From DASZHA01 sp035938265 (lineage in GTDB: Bacteria; Chloroflexota; Dormibacteria; DASZGP01), in NCBI GenBank assembly GCA_035938265.1, contig DASZHA010000078.1, positions 1 through 22,740 on the forward strand: a stretch of DNA of 22,740 nucleotides, written 5' to 3'. Made by a program: the position numbers and the translations under genes. Under the pieces are notes generated by a model. The model made no database searches and was not told where the DNA came from. It was given only the letters and a program-made list of their open reading frames with translations. Shown one piece after another: positions 1 to 7,469 of the stretch (the stretch's first letter is position 1; each line of letters starts with the position of its first letter).

Positions 1-2
1 AT

Positions 3-188
3 GCCGAGTTCGTCGACGAGGGCACGCTGCTGATGATCGGCACTTTCACCGACATGTCGGGCGCAATTGGGGTCTTCACCAGCCGGGAGGCCGCCGAGGA
101 GTTCGTCAAGGACGACCCCTTCGTACTCGAGGGCGTCGTCACCAGCCACACCATTCGCGAGTGGAACGAAGTCCTCTCCGAGTCCTGA
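3..188 (+). CDS. YCII-family (YciI-like) protein, 3' fragment
   Basis: This is the last 61 codons of a gene whose start lies before the window; the frame begins at base 3 and ends at a TGA. The visible protein reads as the C-terminal half of a YCII domain, a small ferredoxin-like fold: a GTLLMIGTF strand, then a helix (SREAAEEFVKDDPFV), then the closing strand and the typical ending IREWNEVL. The DDPF segment is the usual position of the conserved Asp-Pro of the family. Family members are mostly of unknown function; some act as small hydrolases or dehydrochlorinases with an Asp-His pair. The histidine would lie upstream of the window and cannot be checked. The GNAT gene that follows begins within its last codons, suggesting co-transcription. 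Confidence 0.75.
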   Translation, partial: AEFVDEGTLLMIGTFTDMSGAIGVFTSREAAEEFVKDDPFVLEGVVTSHTIREWNEVLSES

Positions 189-676
189 CGCCCGACGAGG
201 GCAGCATCATCCGAATCGGTCGCCACCAGTGGGTTGAGTTCCGCGACCTCAGGCTGGCAGCGCTCAGCGACAGCCCCAACGCCTTCGGATCGACCCTGGC
301 CCGAGAGCGGGCGCTCACCGAGGAGGACTGGCGGCGTCGCCTGGCCAACGGGGCGATGTTCATGGCGCTGTCAGGCGAAACGCCGGTGGGGATGGCTGGA
401 GGGGTTCCCGACGACAATGCCGGCGACGCCTACCTGGTCTCGATGTGGGTGCGGCCGGACTTCCGGCGCCTCCGTCTCGCCGATCGCCTGGTCGCCGCCG
501 TCCTGGACTGGGCGCGCTCTGAGGGCTACCACGGCGTCCGGCTGCACGTGACCGTGGACAACGCGGCCGCCGAGCGCCTGTACCAGGGCCGAGGGTTCGC
601 CCGGACTGGCGCCACTCAGCCGGTCCGCCCTGAGGAGCCCTCGCTTCTCGAGCTGGAGATGCGGCGAGAGCTCTGA
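161..676 (+). CDS. GNAT-family N-acetyltransferase
   Basis: A 171-residue protein with the GNAT fold: a FRDLRLAAL start strand and helix, a central SMWVRPDFRR strand (beta4) entering the acetyl-CoA loop at residues about 93-108, and the typical ending VTVDNAAAERLYQGRGFARTG at 131-150. Family members transfer an acetyl group from acetyl-CoA to an amine; the substrate is not predictable here. The acetyl-CoA loop, normally R-x-x-G-x-G/A, reads RRLRLA, so the loop glycine is an arginine. The start is uncertain: GTG at 161 overlaps the preceding YCII gene by 28 bases, and no good ATG lies nearer the domain. The overlap suggests translational coupling with that gene. Confidence 0.85.
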   Translation: MERSPLRVLTPDEGSIIRIGRHQWVEFRDLRLAALSDSPNAFGSTLARERALTEEDWRRRLANGAMFMALSGETPVGMAGGVPDDNAGDAYLVSMWVRPDFRRLRLADRLVAAVLDWARSEGYHGVRLHVTVDNAAAERLYQGRGFARTGATQPVRPEEPSLLELEMRREL

Positions 677-688
677 CCGCGGACGACG

Positions 689-761
689 TGGACCCGATCG
701 GACTCGAACCGACGGCCTCTGCGATGCGAACGCAGCGCTCTCCCAGCTGAGCTACGGGCCC
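689..761 (-). tRNA. tRNA-Ala (anticodon CGC)
   Basis: Read on the minus strand, 73 bases fold into a full cloverleaf: acceptor arm GGGCCCG/CGGGTCC, D-arm GCTC/GAGC, anticodon stem CTGCG/CGCAG around loop TTCGCAT, and T-arm GTCGG/CCGAT around TTCGAGT. The anticodon CGC reads GCG alanine codons. The acceptor stem carries the G3-U70 wobble pair, the known alanine identity element, and the discriminator base is A. The 3' CCA is not encoded. It lies between the GNAT gene (plus) and the ZIP gene (minus). Confidence 0.97.
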
Positions 762-798
762 GGCCGAATTCTACCGGCGGGACATCCTGGGGCTTAGG

Positions 799-1644
799 TC
801 AGCCGCCGGCCCAGCTGAGAAGCAGGTCGGTACCGTAGCCGGCGAGGAAGCCGAGCAGGAGCCCCCAGGCCAGGGCGACCTGGGAGTTCATCCTCCGCCC
901 CACCGCGATCATCTCGCTGATGACGTAGATCAGGGCACCGGCGGCCAGCGCCAGGAAGAGCACGAACACATAGCGGTTGCTGAAGTTGTAGCCGATCGCG
1001 GTGCCGATGAAGGTCGGCCCGCCGCCGACCAGCCCGGCGGCCAGCAGGAAGAGCCATGAGGGCGCCCGGTCGTCGGCTGCCATCGGGGCGGCGATGCCGA
1101 AGCCCTCGGTGACGTTGTGGAGGCCGAAGCCGATGAGCAGGACGGTGGCGAAGGCGATCGCGCCGCTCGCCGCCGAGGCGCCGATGGCCAGGCCTTCAGA
1201 GAAGTTGTGGAGGCCGAGGCCGATCGCGATCATCATCGCCAGCCAGCGCCCTGAGGTGGCCATCGTAATCGGCGGCGCCTGGGCGGCGACGAGGGCGCCC
1301 GGGCCTTCCGAAAGGCGTGCCTTGCGGGCGTGGTAGCGGCGGGTCATCGAACGGTTGGCGTAGACCAGGGACAGTAGCCCCGCTGCCAGGCCGCCGACGA
1401 AGAGGCCGCCCAGGACCAGGAAGTCCTGGGAGTCGCCGGCCTTCAGTGCGTTGAGGGCGCTATGGACCGGCTCGCCGGCCTTGGTCAGGACGTCCCAGAC
1501 CAGGAAGATAAGGATGCCGGTGGCCAGCGCGTTGATGAAGCCCTGGGCGCGCAGGGAGAGCTTGCGCAATCGCGCGACCGGCAACCCCAGAAGGAGGGTC
1601 AGGCCGGCGATCGCCCCCAGGAGGACGGTTGTACCCTGACTCAT
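799..1644 (-). CDS. ZIP-family divalent metal transporter
   Basis: A 281-residue integral membrane protein with about eight hydrophobic segments. Two segments carry the ZIP metal-site signature: HNFSEG (H146, E150) and HNVTEG (H176, E180). These line the binuclear transport site in known ZIP proteins. A positively charged cytoplasmic loop (about 96-125) separates the third and fourth segments, but it lacks the histidine-rich stretch common in eukaryotic ZIPs. ZIP proteins move Zn(II), Mn(II) or Fe(II) into the cytoplasm; the metal cannot be decided from sequence. The start is ATG, with a GAAGGAG sequence about 13 bases upstream, a somewhat long spacing. The gene is divergent from a DtxR-family regulator 71 bases away, which suggests metal-dependent control. 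Confidence 0.9.
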   Translation of the reverse strand: MSQGTTVLLGAIAGLTLLLGLPVARLRKLSLRAQGFINALATGILIFLVWDVLTKAGEPVHSALNALKAGDSQDFLVLGGLFVGGLAAGLLSLVYANRSMTRRYHARKARLSEGPGALVAAQAPPITMATSGRWLAMMIAIGLGLHNFSEGLAIGASAASGAIAFATVLLIGFGLHNVTEGFGIAAPMAADDRAPSWLFLLAAGLVGGGPTFIGTAIGYNFSNRYVFVLFLALAAGALIYVISEMIAVGRRMNSQVALAWGLLLGFLAGYGTDLLLSWAGG

Positions 1645-1681
1645 GCGCTCGGCAAAGCTCCTTCGAAATCCTAACTGAGCA

Positions 1682-1701
1682 GATACTGTATCACGCTGAT
1701 A
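1682..1701. promoter_or_regulatory. Candidate metalloregulator operator between ZIP and DtxR genes
   Basis: Two overlapping perfect inverted repeats fill this stretch: GATAC-T-GTATC (1682-1692) and TATCA-CGC-TGATA (1689-1701). They sit in the short divergent spacer, 15 bases from the regulator's ATG. This is where an operator controlling both genes would be expected. They do not match the classical DtxR/IdeR box or the B. subtilis MntR box as I know them, so recognition by the neighbouring regulator is inferred from position and symmetry only. Confidence 0.45.
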
Positions 1702-1715
1702 GGGTGTGCTAAGTC

Positions 1716-2405
1716 ATGAACGTATCTAATGCTGGCATAAGCGACGCTGGGCACAGCGCCACCATCAGCCGCTACCTGGAGGCGATCTATTACATGGAGG
1801 CCGAGGGGGAGACGGTGCGGGCGTCGCGGCTGGCAGACTGGCTGGCGGTATCGCAGCCGACCACCAGCGCCACGTTGCACCGCATGGTCCGCGACCGCCT
1901 GGTCAGGATCTCGCCTGGCAAGGTGGTCACGCTGACGGCGCAGGGCCGCGATGAGGCAGCCCGGATCGTGCGCCGCCACCGCATCGCCGAGCGCTGGCTG
2001 ACCGACGTCATCGGCCTCGACTGGCTCCAGGCCGATGAGGAGGCGGGCAGGCTCGAGCACGCCCTCTCCGATGACGTCGCCGACCGCCTCCACAAGCTGA
2101 TCGGCGAGCCCGCCACCTGCCCTCATGGCAACCCCATCCCCGGGGCCCGGGGCAAGGCGCCGCGGGAGCGGGCGTTGAGCAAACTCGAGCCCGGGCAGCG
2201 CTCCCGGATCCGGCGGGTGTCGGAAGTGGCCGAGAGGGAGGCGCCGGAGCTGCTCCGCTTCCTGGACCAGAGTGGACTGGTCCTCGGTGCCGAGGTGGAG
2301 GCGGTGGCCAAGAGCAAGGGCGCCGGTACCCAGACGGTTCGCGCCGGCGGTCGCGAGGTGGCCATGTCGATGGAGGTGGCGGACAAGATCTGGGTCGAGC
2401 GATGA
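1716..2405 (+). CDS. DtxR/MntR-family metal-dependent transcriptional regulator
   Basis: A 229-residue protein with the three-part DtxR layout: a winged helix (about 16-73; VRASRLADWLAVSQPTTSAT is the recognition region), a dimerisation and metal-binding domain (about 76-145, including CPHGNPIPG at 135-143), and a C-terminal FeoA/SH3-like domain (about 155-229). Family members bind DNA when loaded with Fe(II) or Mn(II) and repress metal uptake. The ligands H88, E92, E114 and H115 are in place. The position of DtxR Met10 or MntR Asp8 is arginine, and that of DtxR Cys102 or MntR Glu99 is glycine, so the second metal site looks altered. Translation starts at ATG 1716 without a clear ribosome binding site. 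It is divergent from the ZIP transporter, its likely target. Confidence 0.9.
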   Translation: MNVSNAGISDAGHSATISRYLEAIYYMEAEGETVRASRLADWLAVSQPTTSATLHRMVRDRLVRISPGKVVTLTAQGRDEAARIVRRHRIAERWLTDVIGLDWLQADEEAGRLEHALSDDVADRLHKLIGEPATCPHGNPIPGARGKAPRERALSKLEPGQRSRIRRVSEVAEREAPELLRFLDQSGLVLGAEVEAVAKSKGAGTQTVRAGGREVAMSMEVADKIWVER

Positions 2406-2415
2406 GCCGGAGGCC

Positions 2416-2898
2416 ATGAGAGGGCGGCGCTGGCTGGCCCTGGTCGGTTTGACGCTGTCGATCGCTGCCTGCTCGACGAGCTCCCAGTCGACGACGTCAA
2501 CCACACCGACGTCGGTGCTGGTGCCGCCGACGCCAACACCAACCCCGGCGACAACACCGGTGCCGCTCACGGCGCTCGACACCAAGGCGGCCGCCGTGGT
2601 CTCGCAGCTCAACACCAAGGACTTCGCCGCCATCAGGGCGCAGTTCGACCCGACGATGATGGCGACCCTCTCCGAGGCCGAGCTGGCCAACAACTGGCGG
2701 ACCTTCCAGGACGATTTCGGTCAGTTCAAATCCGCGGAGGCCCCGACGCATACCAACCGCGGCGAATTGATCGTGGAACAGGTGACCGTTCACATGGCCA
2801 ACCGGGACGGCGAGGTCAGGGTGACATACCATCCCGACCAGACGATCGCGGGCCTCTTCTTCCTCAGGCCTGGCGTCCCGCTCGTACCCGTCCCCTAG
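2416..2898 (+). CDS. Small lipoprotein with DUF3887-like domain
   Basis: A 160-residue predicted lipoprotein. The ATG at 2416 is supported by GGAGG two bases upstream of it and by the signal peptide that follows (MRGRRWLALVGLTLSIAAC, lipobox IAAC, modified Cys19). Residues 20-52 form a Thr/Pro/Ser-rich linker. The rest (LNTKDFAAIRAQFDPTMMATL..., ending with YHPDQTIAGLFF) resembles DUF3887, a small NTF2-like domain often seen on lipoproteins or attached to hydrolases; its function is unknown. It lies 10 bases after the metalloregulator and 31 bases before biotin synthase, so it may be co-transcribed with either. The family call is from memory of the pattern and would need a profile search. Confidence 0.75.
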   Translation: MRGRRWLALVGLTLSIAACSTSSQSTTSTTPTSVLVPPTPTPTPATTPVPLTALDTKAAAVVSQLNTKDFAAIRAQFDPTMMATLSEAELANNWRTFQDDFGQFKSAEAPTHTNRGELIVEQVTVHMANRDGEVRVTYHPDQTIAGLFFLRPGVPLVPVP

Positions 2899-2929
2899 CC
2901 CCGCCACGGTGTGTGGCAAGATTCCCGCC

Positions 2930-4042
2930 ATGCAAGACACCCTCGACCGGCTGGTCGACGCTGCGCTGGACCGCCGCGAACCCAACCGCGAGGACGCCCT
3001 GCTTCTGCTGCGCAGCGCTGATGACGAGGTCCAGAGGGTGGTGGCCGCGGCCTACGAAGTTCGTCGCGCTTACTTCGGCAAGCGGGTCAAGCTCAACTTC
3101 CTGCTCAACATGAAGAGCGGCCTCTGCCCCGAGGACTGCCACTACTGCAGCCAGCGACGCGACAGCACCGCCGACATCCTCAAGTACCCGATGGTCGACC
3201 GCGCCGCCGCGGTCGATGCCGCCAGCCGCGCCGTCAGCGCCGGCGCCAAGCGCCTCTGCATGGTCGCCAGCGGACGCGGCCCCACCGATCACGAGCTCGA
3301 CCAGGTCACCGCCAACGTCCGCGCCGTCAAGGACGCGTATCCCCACCTCGAGATCTGCGCCTGCCTCGGACTGCTGGCGGATGGCCAGGCCGACTCCCTC
3401 AAGGACGCCGGTGTCCACGCCTACAACCACAACCTCAACACCAGCGAGAAGCACTACGACGAGATCTGTGGCACCCACACCTACGACGACCGCGTCGTCA
3501 CCGTCGGGCGAGCCGCGGCGGCGGGGCTGTCAGCCTGCTCGGGGGCGCTCTTCGGCATGGGCGAGAGCGACCAGGACGTGGTCGACCTCGCCACCGACCT
3601 GCGCCGCCTCCAGCCGGACTCGGTGCCGATCAACTTCCTGATCCCGATCGACGGAACCCCGCTGGCAGGCAGGTTCGAGCTGACGCCGCAGAAGTGCCTG
3701 CGCATCCTGGCCCTGTTCCGCTTCTACTTCCCCGACGTCGAGGTCCGCATCGCCGGCGGGCGCGAGGTCCACCTGCGCAGCCTGCAGCCGCTGGGCCTGA
3801 TGATCGCCAACTCCATCTTCACCGGCGACTACCTGACCACCGAGGGCCAGCCCGCCAGCGCCGACATGCGCATGATCGACGACCTTGGCTTCGCCGTCGA
3901 AGGCATGGAAGAGAGGACGCTGCCACGCGAGCGCCGGGACAGCGATCCCGCCGCTGCCGTGATCGGCTCGCACCCCAGCCCCGAGGAGCTGGTCAAGCTG
4001 CGCAAACGGGGCGCCGGCACCGACCTCCCCGCCAACGCTTAG
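2930..4042 (+). CDS. bioB: Biotin synthase
   Basis: Radical-SAM enzyme that inserts sulfur into dethiobiotin in the last step of biotin synthesis. With the ATG at 2930 it is 370 residues. The radical [4Fe-4S] motif CxxxCxxC is C66-C70-C73 (CPEDCHYC). The ligands of the sacrificial [2Fe-2S] cluster are also present: C110, C143 (EICACLG), C203 (SACSG) and R273 (VRIAGGR). The biotin-synthase motif YNHNLNTS is at 165-172. The C-terminus extends beyond the E. coli enzyme by a polar tail. An in-frame GTG at 2909 would add seven residues, and neither start has a strong ribosome binding site. No other biotin gene is in the window, so bioB stands alone. It converges on the liv operon. Confidence 0.96.
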   Translation: MQDTLDRLVDAALDRREPNREDALLLLRSADDEVQRVVAAAYEVRRAYFGKRVKLNFLLNMKSGLCPEDCHYCSQRRDSTADILKYPMVDRAAAVDAASRAVSAGAKRLCMVASGRGPTDHELDQVTANVRAVKDAYPHLEICACLGLLADGQADSLKDAGVHAYNHNLNTSEKHYDEICGTHTYDDRVVTVGRAAAAGLSACSGALFGMGESDQDVVDLATDLRRLQPDSVPINFLIPIDGTPLAGRFELTPQKCLRILALFRFYFPDVEVRIAGGREVHLRSLQPLGLMIANSIFTGDYLTTEGQPASADMRMIDDLGFAVEGMEERTLPRERRDSDPAAAVIGSHPSPEELVKLRKRGAGTDLPANA

Positions 4043-4067
4043 GGCCTACACCGGCTGAGGCTGGCTG

Positions 4068-4778
4068 TCAGACGCCCAGGTATGCCCGCCGCACGTCGGG
4101 GTTGGCCAGCAGCTCCTGGCCGGTGCCGCTGATGGTGGTGGTACCCAGCTCCATCACGTAAGCCCGATCGGCAATATCAAGCGCGCGCAGCGCGTTCTGC
4201 TCCACCAGCAGGATGGTGGTCCCCTGCTCGCGGATTCCGCGAATGATCTCGAAGACCTCGTCGACGCGCTGCGGGGCCAAACCCAGGGAGGGCTCGTCGA
4301 GGAGCAGCAGCCGCGGCCCCGCGATCAGCCCCCGGGCGATCGCCAGGATCTGCTGCTCGCCGCCGGAGAGGTTGCCGGCCGGCTGGCGGCGGCGCTTCTC
4401 GAGGATCGGGAAACGCCCCAGCATCGCCGCGATGTCGCGCTCGGCCTGGGCGCGGTCTCTCCGGCGCCATGCCGCCACCATCAGGTTCTCAGCCACGTTC
4501 ATGTTGGCGAAGACCTCCCGGCCCTCCGGCACCTGGACCAGGCCGGCGCGGACGATCGACTCCGGGCGCATCCGGCGCACGTCGCGACCGTCGTATTTGA
4601 TGCTCCCCGATCGGGCCTTGATCATCCCGCTGACGGCGTTGAGAGTCGTGGTCTTGCCCGCGCCGTTGGCCCCGATCAGGGCCACCACCTCCCCCTCCTC
4701 CACGCTCAGGCTGGCGTCGCGCACGGCCTCGATGGCGCCATAGGCAACGCTCAGGTTCTCAACCTCGAGCAGGCTCAT
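4068..4778 (-). CDS. livF: Branched-chain amino-acid-type ABC transporter ATPase LivF
   Basis: A 236-residue ABC ATPase, one of the two nucleotide-binding subunits of a Liv (HAAT-family) importer. Walker A is GANGAGKT (36-43), the signature is LSGGEQ, Walker B is LLLLDEP followed by the intact D-loop SLGLAP, and the H-loop position reads LVEQN, with Gln in place of His as is normal for LivF. The protein ends with DVRRAYLGV, the usual LivF tail. It is the last gene of the livKHMGF cluster and its ATG overlaps the livG stop (ATGA), so translation is probably coupled. Confidence 0.95.
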   Translation of the reverse strand: MSLLEVENLSVAYGAIEAVRDASLSVEEGEVVALIGANGAGKTTTLNAVSGMIKARSGSIKYDGRDVRRMRPESIVRAGLVQVPEGREVFANMNVAENLMVAAWRRRDRAQAERDIAAMLGRFPILEKRRRQPAGNLSGGEQQILAIARGLIAGPRLLLLDEPSLGLAPQRVDEVFEIIRGIREQGTTILLVEQNALRALDIADRAYVMELGTTTISGTGQELLANPDVRRAYLGV

Positions 4779-5581
4779 GATGCCGCGCCGGCGGCACCCT
4801 CCTTGCCCAGGTACGCCTCCACCACCTCAGGCTTGTCCACGACGTCCTGGGGTGCACCGTCGGCGATCAGCCGTCCGAAGTCGAGGACAGCGACGTCGCT
4901 GCACGTGTCCATCACCAGCTTGAGGTGGTGCTCGACAAGGATCATCGTCAGGCCCTCGCGGTTGAGCGCCATCAACAGCTCGCGCAACGCCGCCGCGGCC
5001 GGCGGCCCCGACCCCGCCGCGGGCTCGTCGAGGAGTAAGAGCCGTGGCTGTAGCGCCAGGGCGCGAGCGATCTCCAGCCGCCGCTGCTCCGCATAGCCCA
5101 GCTCGCCGGCCAGCCGGTCGTCGACGTTGACCAGCCCCACGCGGTCCAGCAGCCGCCGCGCCTCGGTCACACGCGCCTGCTGTGCCTTCCGCAATGCCGG
5201 CAGCACCAGCACCTGGCCCAGGGTGTCGTTGCGACGCCGAGAGTGCATGCCCACCAGCACGTTCTCCAGCACGGTCATGCCCCGGAAGAGCCGCACCGTC
5301 TGGAAGGTCCGGGCCACGCCCGCCGCCGCCAGCCGGTGGGCGGGCCAGCGGTTGACCACCTCGCCGCGGTACCTGGTCTCCCCCGCCGTCGCCGGCTGGA
5401 AGCCGCTGACCACGTCCAGCAGGGTGGTCTTGCCCGCGCCGTTGGGCCCAATCAGACCGTAGAGGCTGCCGTCGGGCACCGAAAGGTCGACCCCGTCCAC
5501 CGCGCGCACCCCACCGAAGTGCCGGCTGATGCCGGTCAGCCGCAGAAGCGGCTCGCGCGGGACCGTGCTTTCGCCGCTCAT
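4775..5581 (-). CDS. livG: Branched-chain amino-acid-type ABC transporter ATPase LivG
   Basis: A 268-residue ABC ATPase, partner of LivF. I place the start at the ATG overlapping the livM stop (ATGA); an upstream in-frame start would add 11 residues inside livM. Walker A is GPNGAGKT (45-52), the Q-loop region reads RTFQTVRLF, Walker B is LLLLDEP, and the H-loop is VEHHLKLVM. Two conserved parts look altered: the signature reads LGYAEQ (161-166), where LSYGEQ or LAYGDQ is usual, and the D-loop after Walker B reads AAGSGPPAAA, where AAGLNP is usual. With LivF it would drive import of branched-chain or related amino acids. Confidence 0.93.
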   Translation of the reverse strand: MSGESTVPREPLLRLTGISRHFGGVRAVDGVDLSVPDGSLYGLIGPNGAGKTTLLDVVSGFQPATAGETRYRGEVVNRWPAHRLAAAGVARTFQTVRLFRGMTVLENVLVGMHSRRRNDTLGQVLVLPALRKAQQARVTEARRLLDRVGLVNVDDRLAGELGYAEQRRLEIARALALQPRLLLLDEPAAGSGPPAAAALRELLMALNREGLTMILVEHHLKLVMDTCSDVAVLDFGRLIADGAPQDVVDKPEVVEAYLGKEGAAGAAS

Positions 5582-6492
5582 GATGTCGCCGGCCCGCTGC
5601 GAGGCCAGCGCCACAGCGCCATCAGCCGGCCCCGGCCTCCAGGGCGCCGGCCGCCCGCAATCCCCCGGGGCAGGAAGAGGATGACCAGGATCAAGACCAC
5701 GCCATTGATCAGGTCCCGGTAGTCGCGGGCGAAGCGCAGGATCTCGGGCAGGCTGGTGAGTACCGTGGCGCCAATGATCGGACCGACGACGTTGGTGAAG
5801 CCGCCGGCGACGGCGAAGACCAGCACCCCGACGACGCGGGTGAACTGGTACTCGGACGGGGCGATGATGAAGTTGAGGTGGGCGTCGAGCCCGCCGGCGC
5901 AGCCGGCGACGAACGCCCCCAGGACGAAAGCGATAAGCCGATAGCGGGCGACGTTGATGCCGTGGGCCTCGGCGGCAACCTCGTCCTCGCGAATCGCGGC
6001 CCAGGCCTGGCCCAGACGCGTACCTCGCAATCGCCAGAGCACAAACGCCACCACCACCAGGCCGCCAAAGATGTAGTTGATGGCGGTGGCCGGGCTGGCC
6101 TCGATGTTGATCAGCCCCTGGCCCTCACCCGTGGCGGGGACGTTGAGGATGACCCCGACCACCACCTGGCCGAAACCGATGGTGGCGATGGCCAGGAAGA
6201 TGCCCGACAGCCGCAGCACCGGGAGCCCGATCGGCACCGCCAGCAACGTCGCCGCCAGCCCTCCGATCAGCATCGCCGCCGGGAACGGCACCGACGTGTT
6301 CAGCCCCAGGAGCACCGAGATGTAGGCGCCGACGGCCATGAAGCCAACGTTGGCAAGCGTCAGCATGCCGCAGTTGAGCGTGATGTACATCGACAGGGTC
6401 AGGAGGGCATTGATGCCGACCTGCGAGATCAGCAGCTGGTGGGCGCTGTAGAAGCCCAGCGGGTCGGTGAACAGCTGGATGAAGAAGTCCAA
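5578..6492 (-). CDS. livM: Branched-chain amino-acid-type ABC transporter permease LivM
   Basis: A 304-residue permease with eight to nine hydrophobic segments. It carries the LivM pattern LTLANVGFMAVGAYISVLL near the N-terminus and the conserved cytoplasmic coupling motif LGQAWAAIREDEVAAEAHGIN in the middle. It forms the membrane channel with LivH. The start is TTG at 6492, supported by GAGGGG eight bases upstream. A seven-codon reading frame (ATG at 6520, stop at 6497) bridges the livH stop and this start and could carry ribosomes across the gap. The C-terminal tail is rich in Arg and Gly. Confidence 0.94.
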   Translation of the reverse strand: MDFFIQLFTDPLGFYSAHQLLISQVGINALLTLSMYITLNCGMLTLANVGFMAVGAYISVLLGLNTSVPFPAAMLIGGLAATLLAVPIGLPVLRLSGIFLAIATIGFGQVVVGVILNVPATGEGQGLINIEASPATAINYIFGGLVVVAFVLWRLRGTRLGQAWAAIREDEVAAEAHGINVARYRLIAFVLGAFVAGCAGGLDAHLNFIIAPSEYQFTRVVGVLVFAVAGGFTNVVGPIIGATVLTSLPEILRFARDYRDLINGVVLILVILFLPRGIAGGRRPGGRGRLMALWRWPRSGPATS

Positions 6493-6516
6493 GCGTTCAG
6501 CCCCTCATTTCGAGGA

Positions 6517-7446
6517 TCATGTCCGGCGCTCGCGGCGGCGCCCGAACAACCCCGAGGGGAAGAGCACCAGGGCCAGGAAGAGAACGGCGAACGCCACCCC
6601 CGTCCGCACGTTGGAGCCCAGCGTCACCAGGGCAACCACCTCGATCAGGCCGAGCAGGTAGCCGGCCACCACCGCCCCGGTGATCGAGCCCATGCCGCCG
6701 ACGACGATCACCGCCAGCCCCTTTAGCTCGACCTGGTCCCGCCCTATGTAGGGGCTGATGTCGTGGGCCGACAGGCCGTAGAGGATGCCGGCCAGCCCGC
6801 CGAGCGCCGAGGAGATAACCAGCGTAAGGGCGATCGTGCGGTCAACGTTGATACCCATCAGCGCGGCCGCCCTGGGGTTCTCCGCCACCGCCCGGATGGC
6901 TCGACCGGGCCGGGTCCGGCGGATGACAACCGCCAGCACCGCCATCAGGCCCAGCGTGACGAGCAGGATCAGGATCGAGAGCTGGTCGATGACCACCCCA
7001 CCGACGTGGAAGCTGGCGTCGGGGGCGACCGACGCCGGGTAGCGCTGGCTGTTGGCGCCGAAGTTGTTCTCGGCGAGGCTGACGAAGATCAGCGCCACCG
7101 CGATGCTGGTGATAAGCGAGCTGATGTGGGGCGCGCCGCGCCGGCGCAGCGGCCGGAAGGCGACCAGGTCGAGGCCGTAGCCGATGGCGCCGCAGATGGC
7201 GATGGCCAGGACCACCGCGAGCCAGAAGGGCAACCCGAAGTTGGCGAAGAAGATGAGGGCCAGCACCGCGCCCGCCATGAACACCGCGGAATGAGCCAGG
7301 TTGAGGATGTCGAGCACGCCGAAGACCAGCGTGTAGCCGACCGCGAACAGGGCGTAGACGCTGCCACTGAATATCCCGTTGAGGCCCTGTTGGAGGTAGA
7401 ACGAGGGCGCCTGCGCCGCCAATTGGGTGAGCAGGCGCCCGGTCAT
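6517..7446 (-). CDS. livH: Branched-chain amino-acid-type ABC transporter permease LivH
   Basis: A 309-residue permease. It has the LivH hallmarks: GSVYALFAVGYTLVFGVLDILNLAHSAVFM near the N-terminus, the coupling segment GRAIRAVAENPRAAALMGIN, and a C-terminal segment GGMGSITGAVVAGYLLGLIEV. The ATG start lies 23 bases after the livK stop. It pairs with LivM as the membrane part of the importer. Confidence 0.95.
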   Translation of the reverse strand: MTGRLLTQLAAQAPSFYLQQGLNGIFSGSVYALFAVGYTLVFGVLDILNLAHSAVFMAGAVLALIFFANFGLPFWLAVVLAIAICGAIGYGLDLVAFRPLRRRGAPHISSLITSIAVALIFVSLAENNFGANSQRYPASVAPDASFHVGGVVIDQLSILILLVTLGLMAVLAVVIRRTRPGRAIRAVAENPRAAALMGINVDRTIALTLVISSALGGLAGILYGLSAHDISPYIGRDQVELKGLAVIVVGGMGSITGAVVAGYLLGLIEVVALVTLGSNVRTGVAFAVLFLALVLFPSGLFGRRRERRT

Positions 7447-7469
7447 GGCATCAAGCGGTCACGCCGCGC

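Noticed and set aside
1671..2693. 340-codon minus-strand frame across the regulator and lipoprotein
   Set aside because: It covers the antisense of two genes with recognised features plus the divergent promoter region, and shows no domain.
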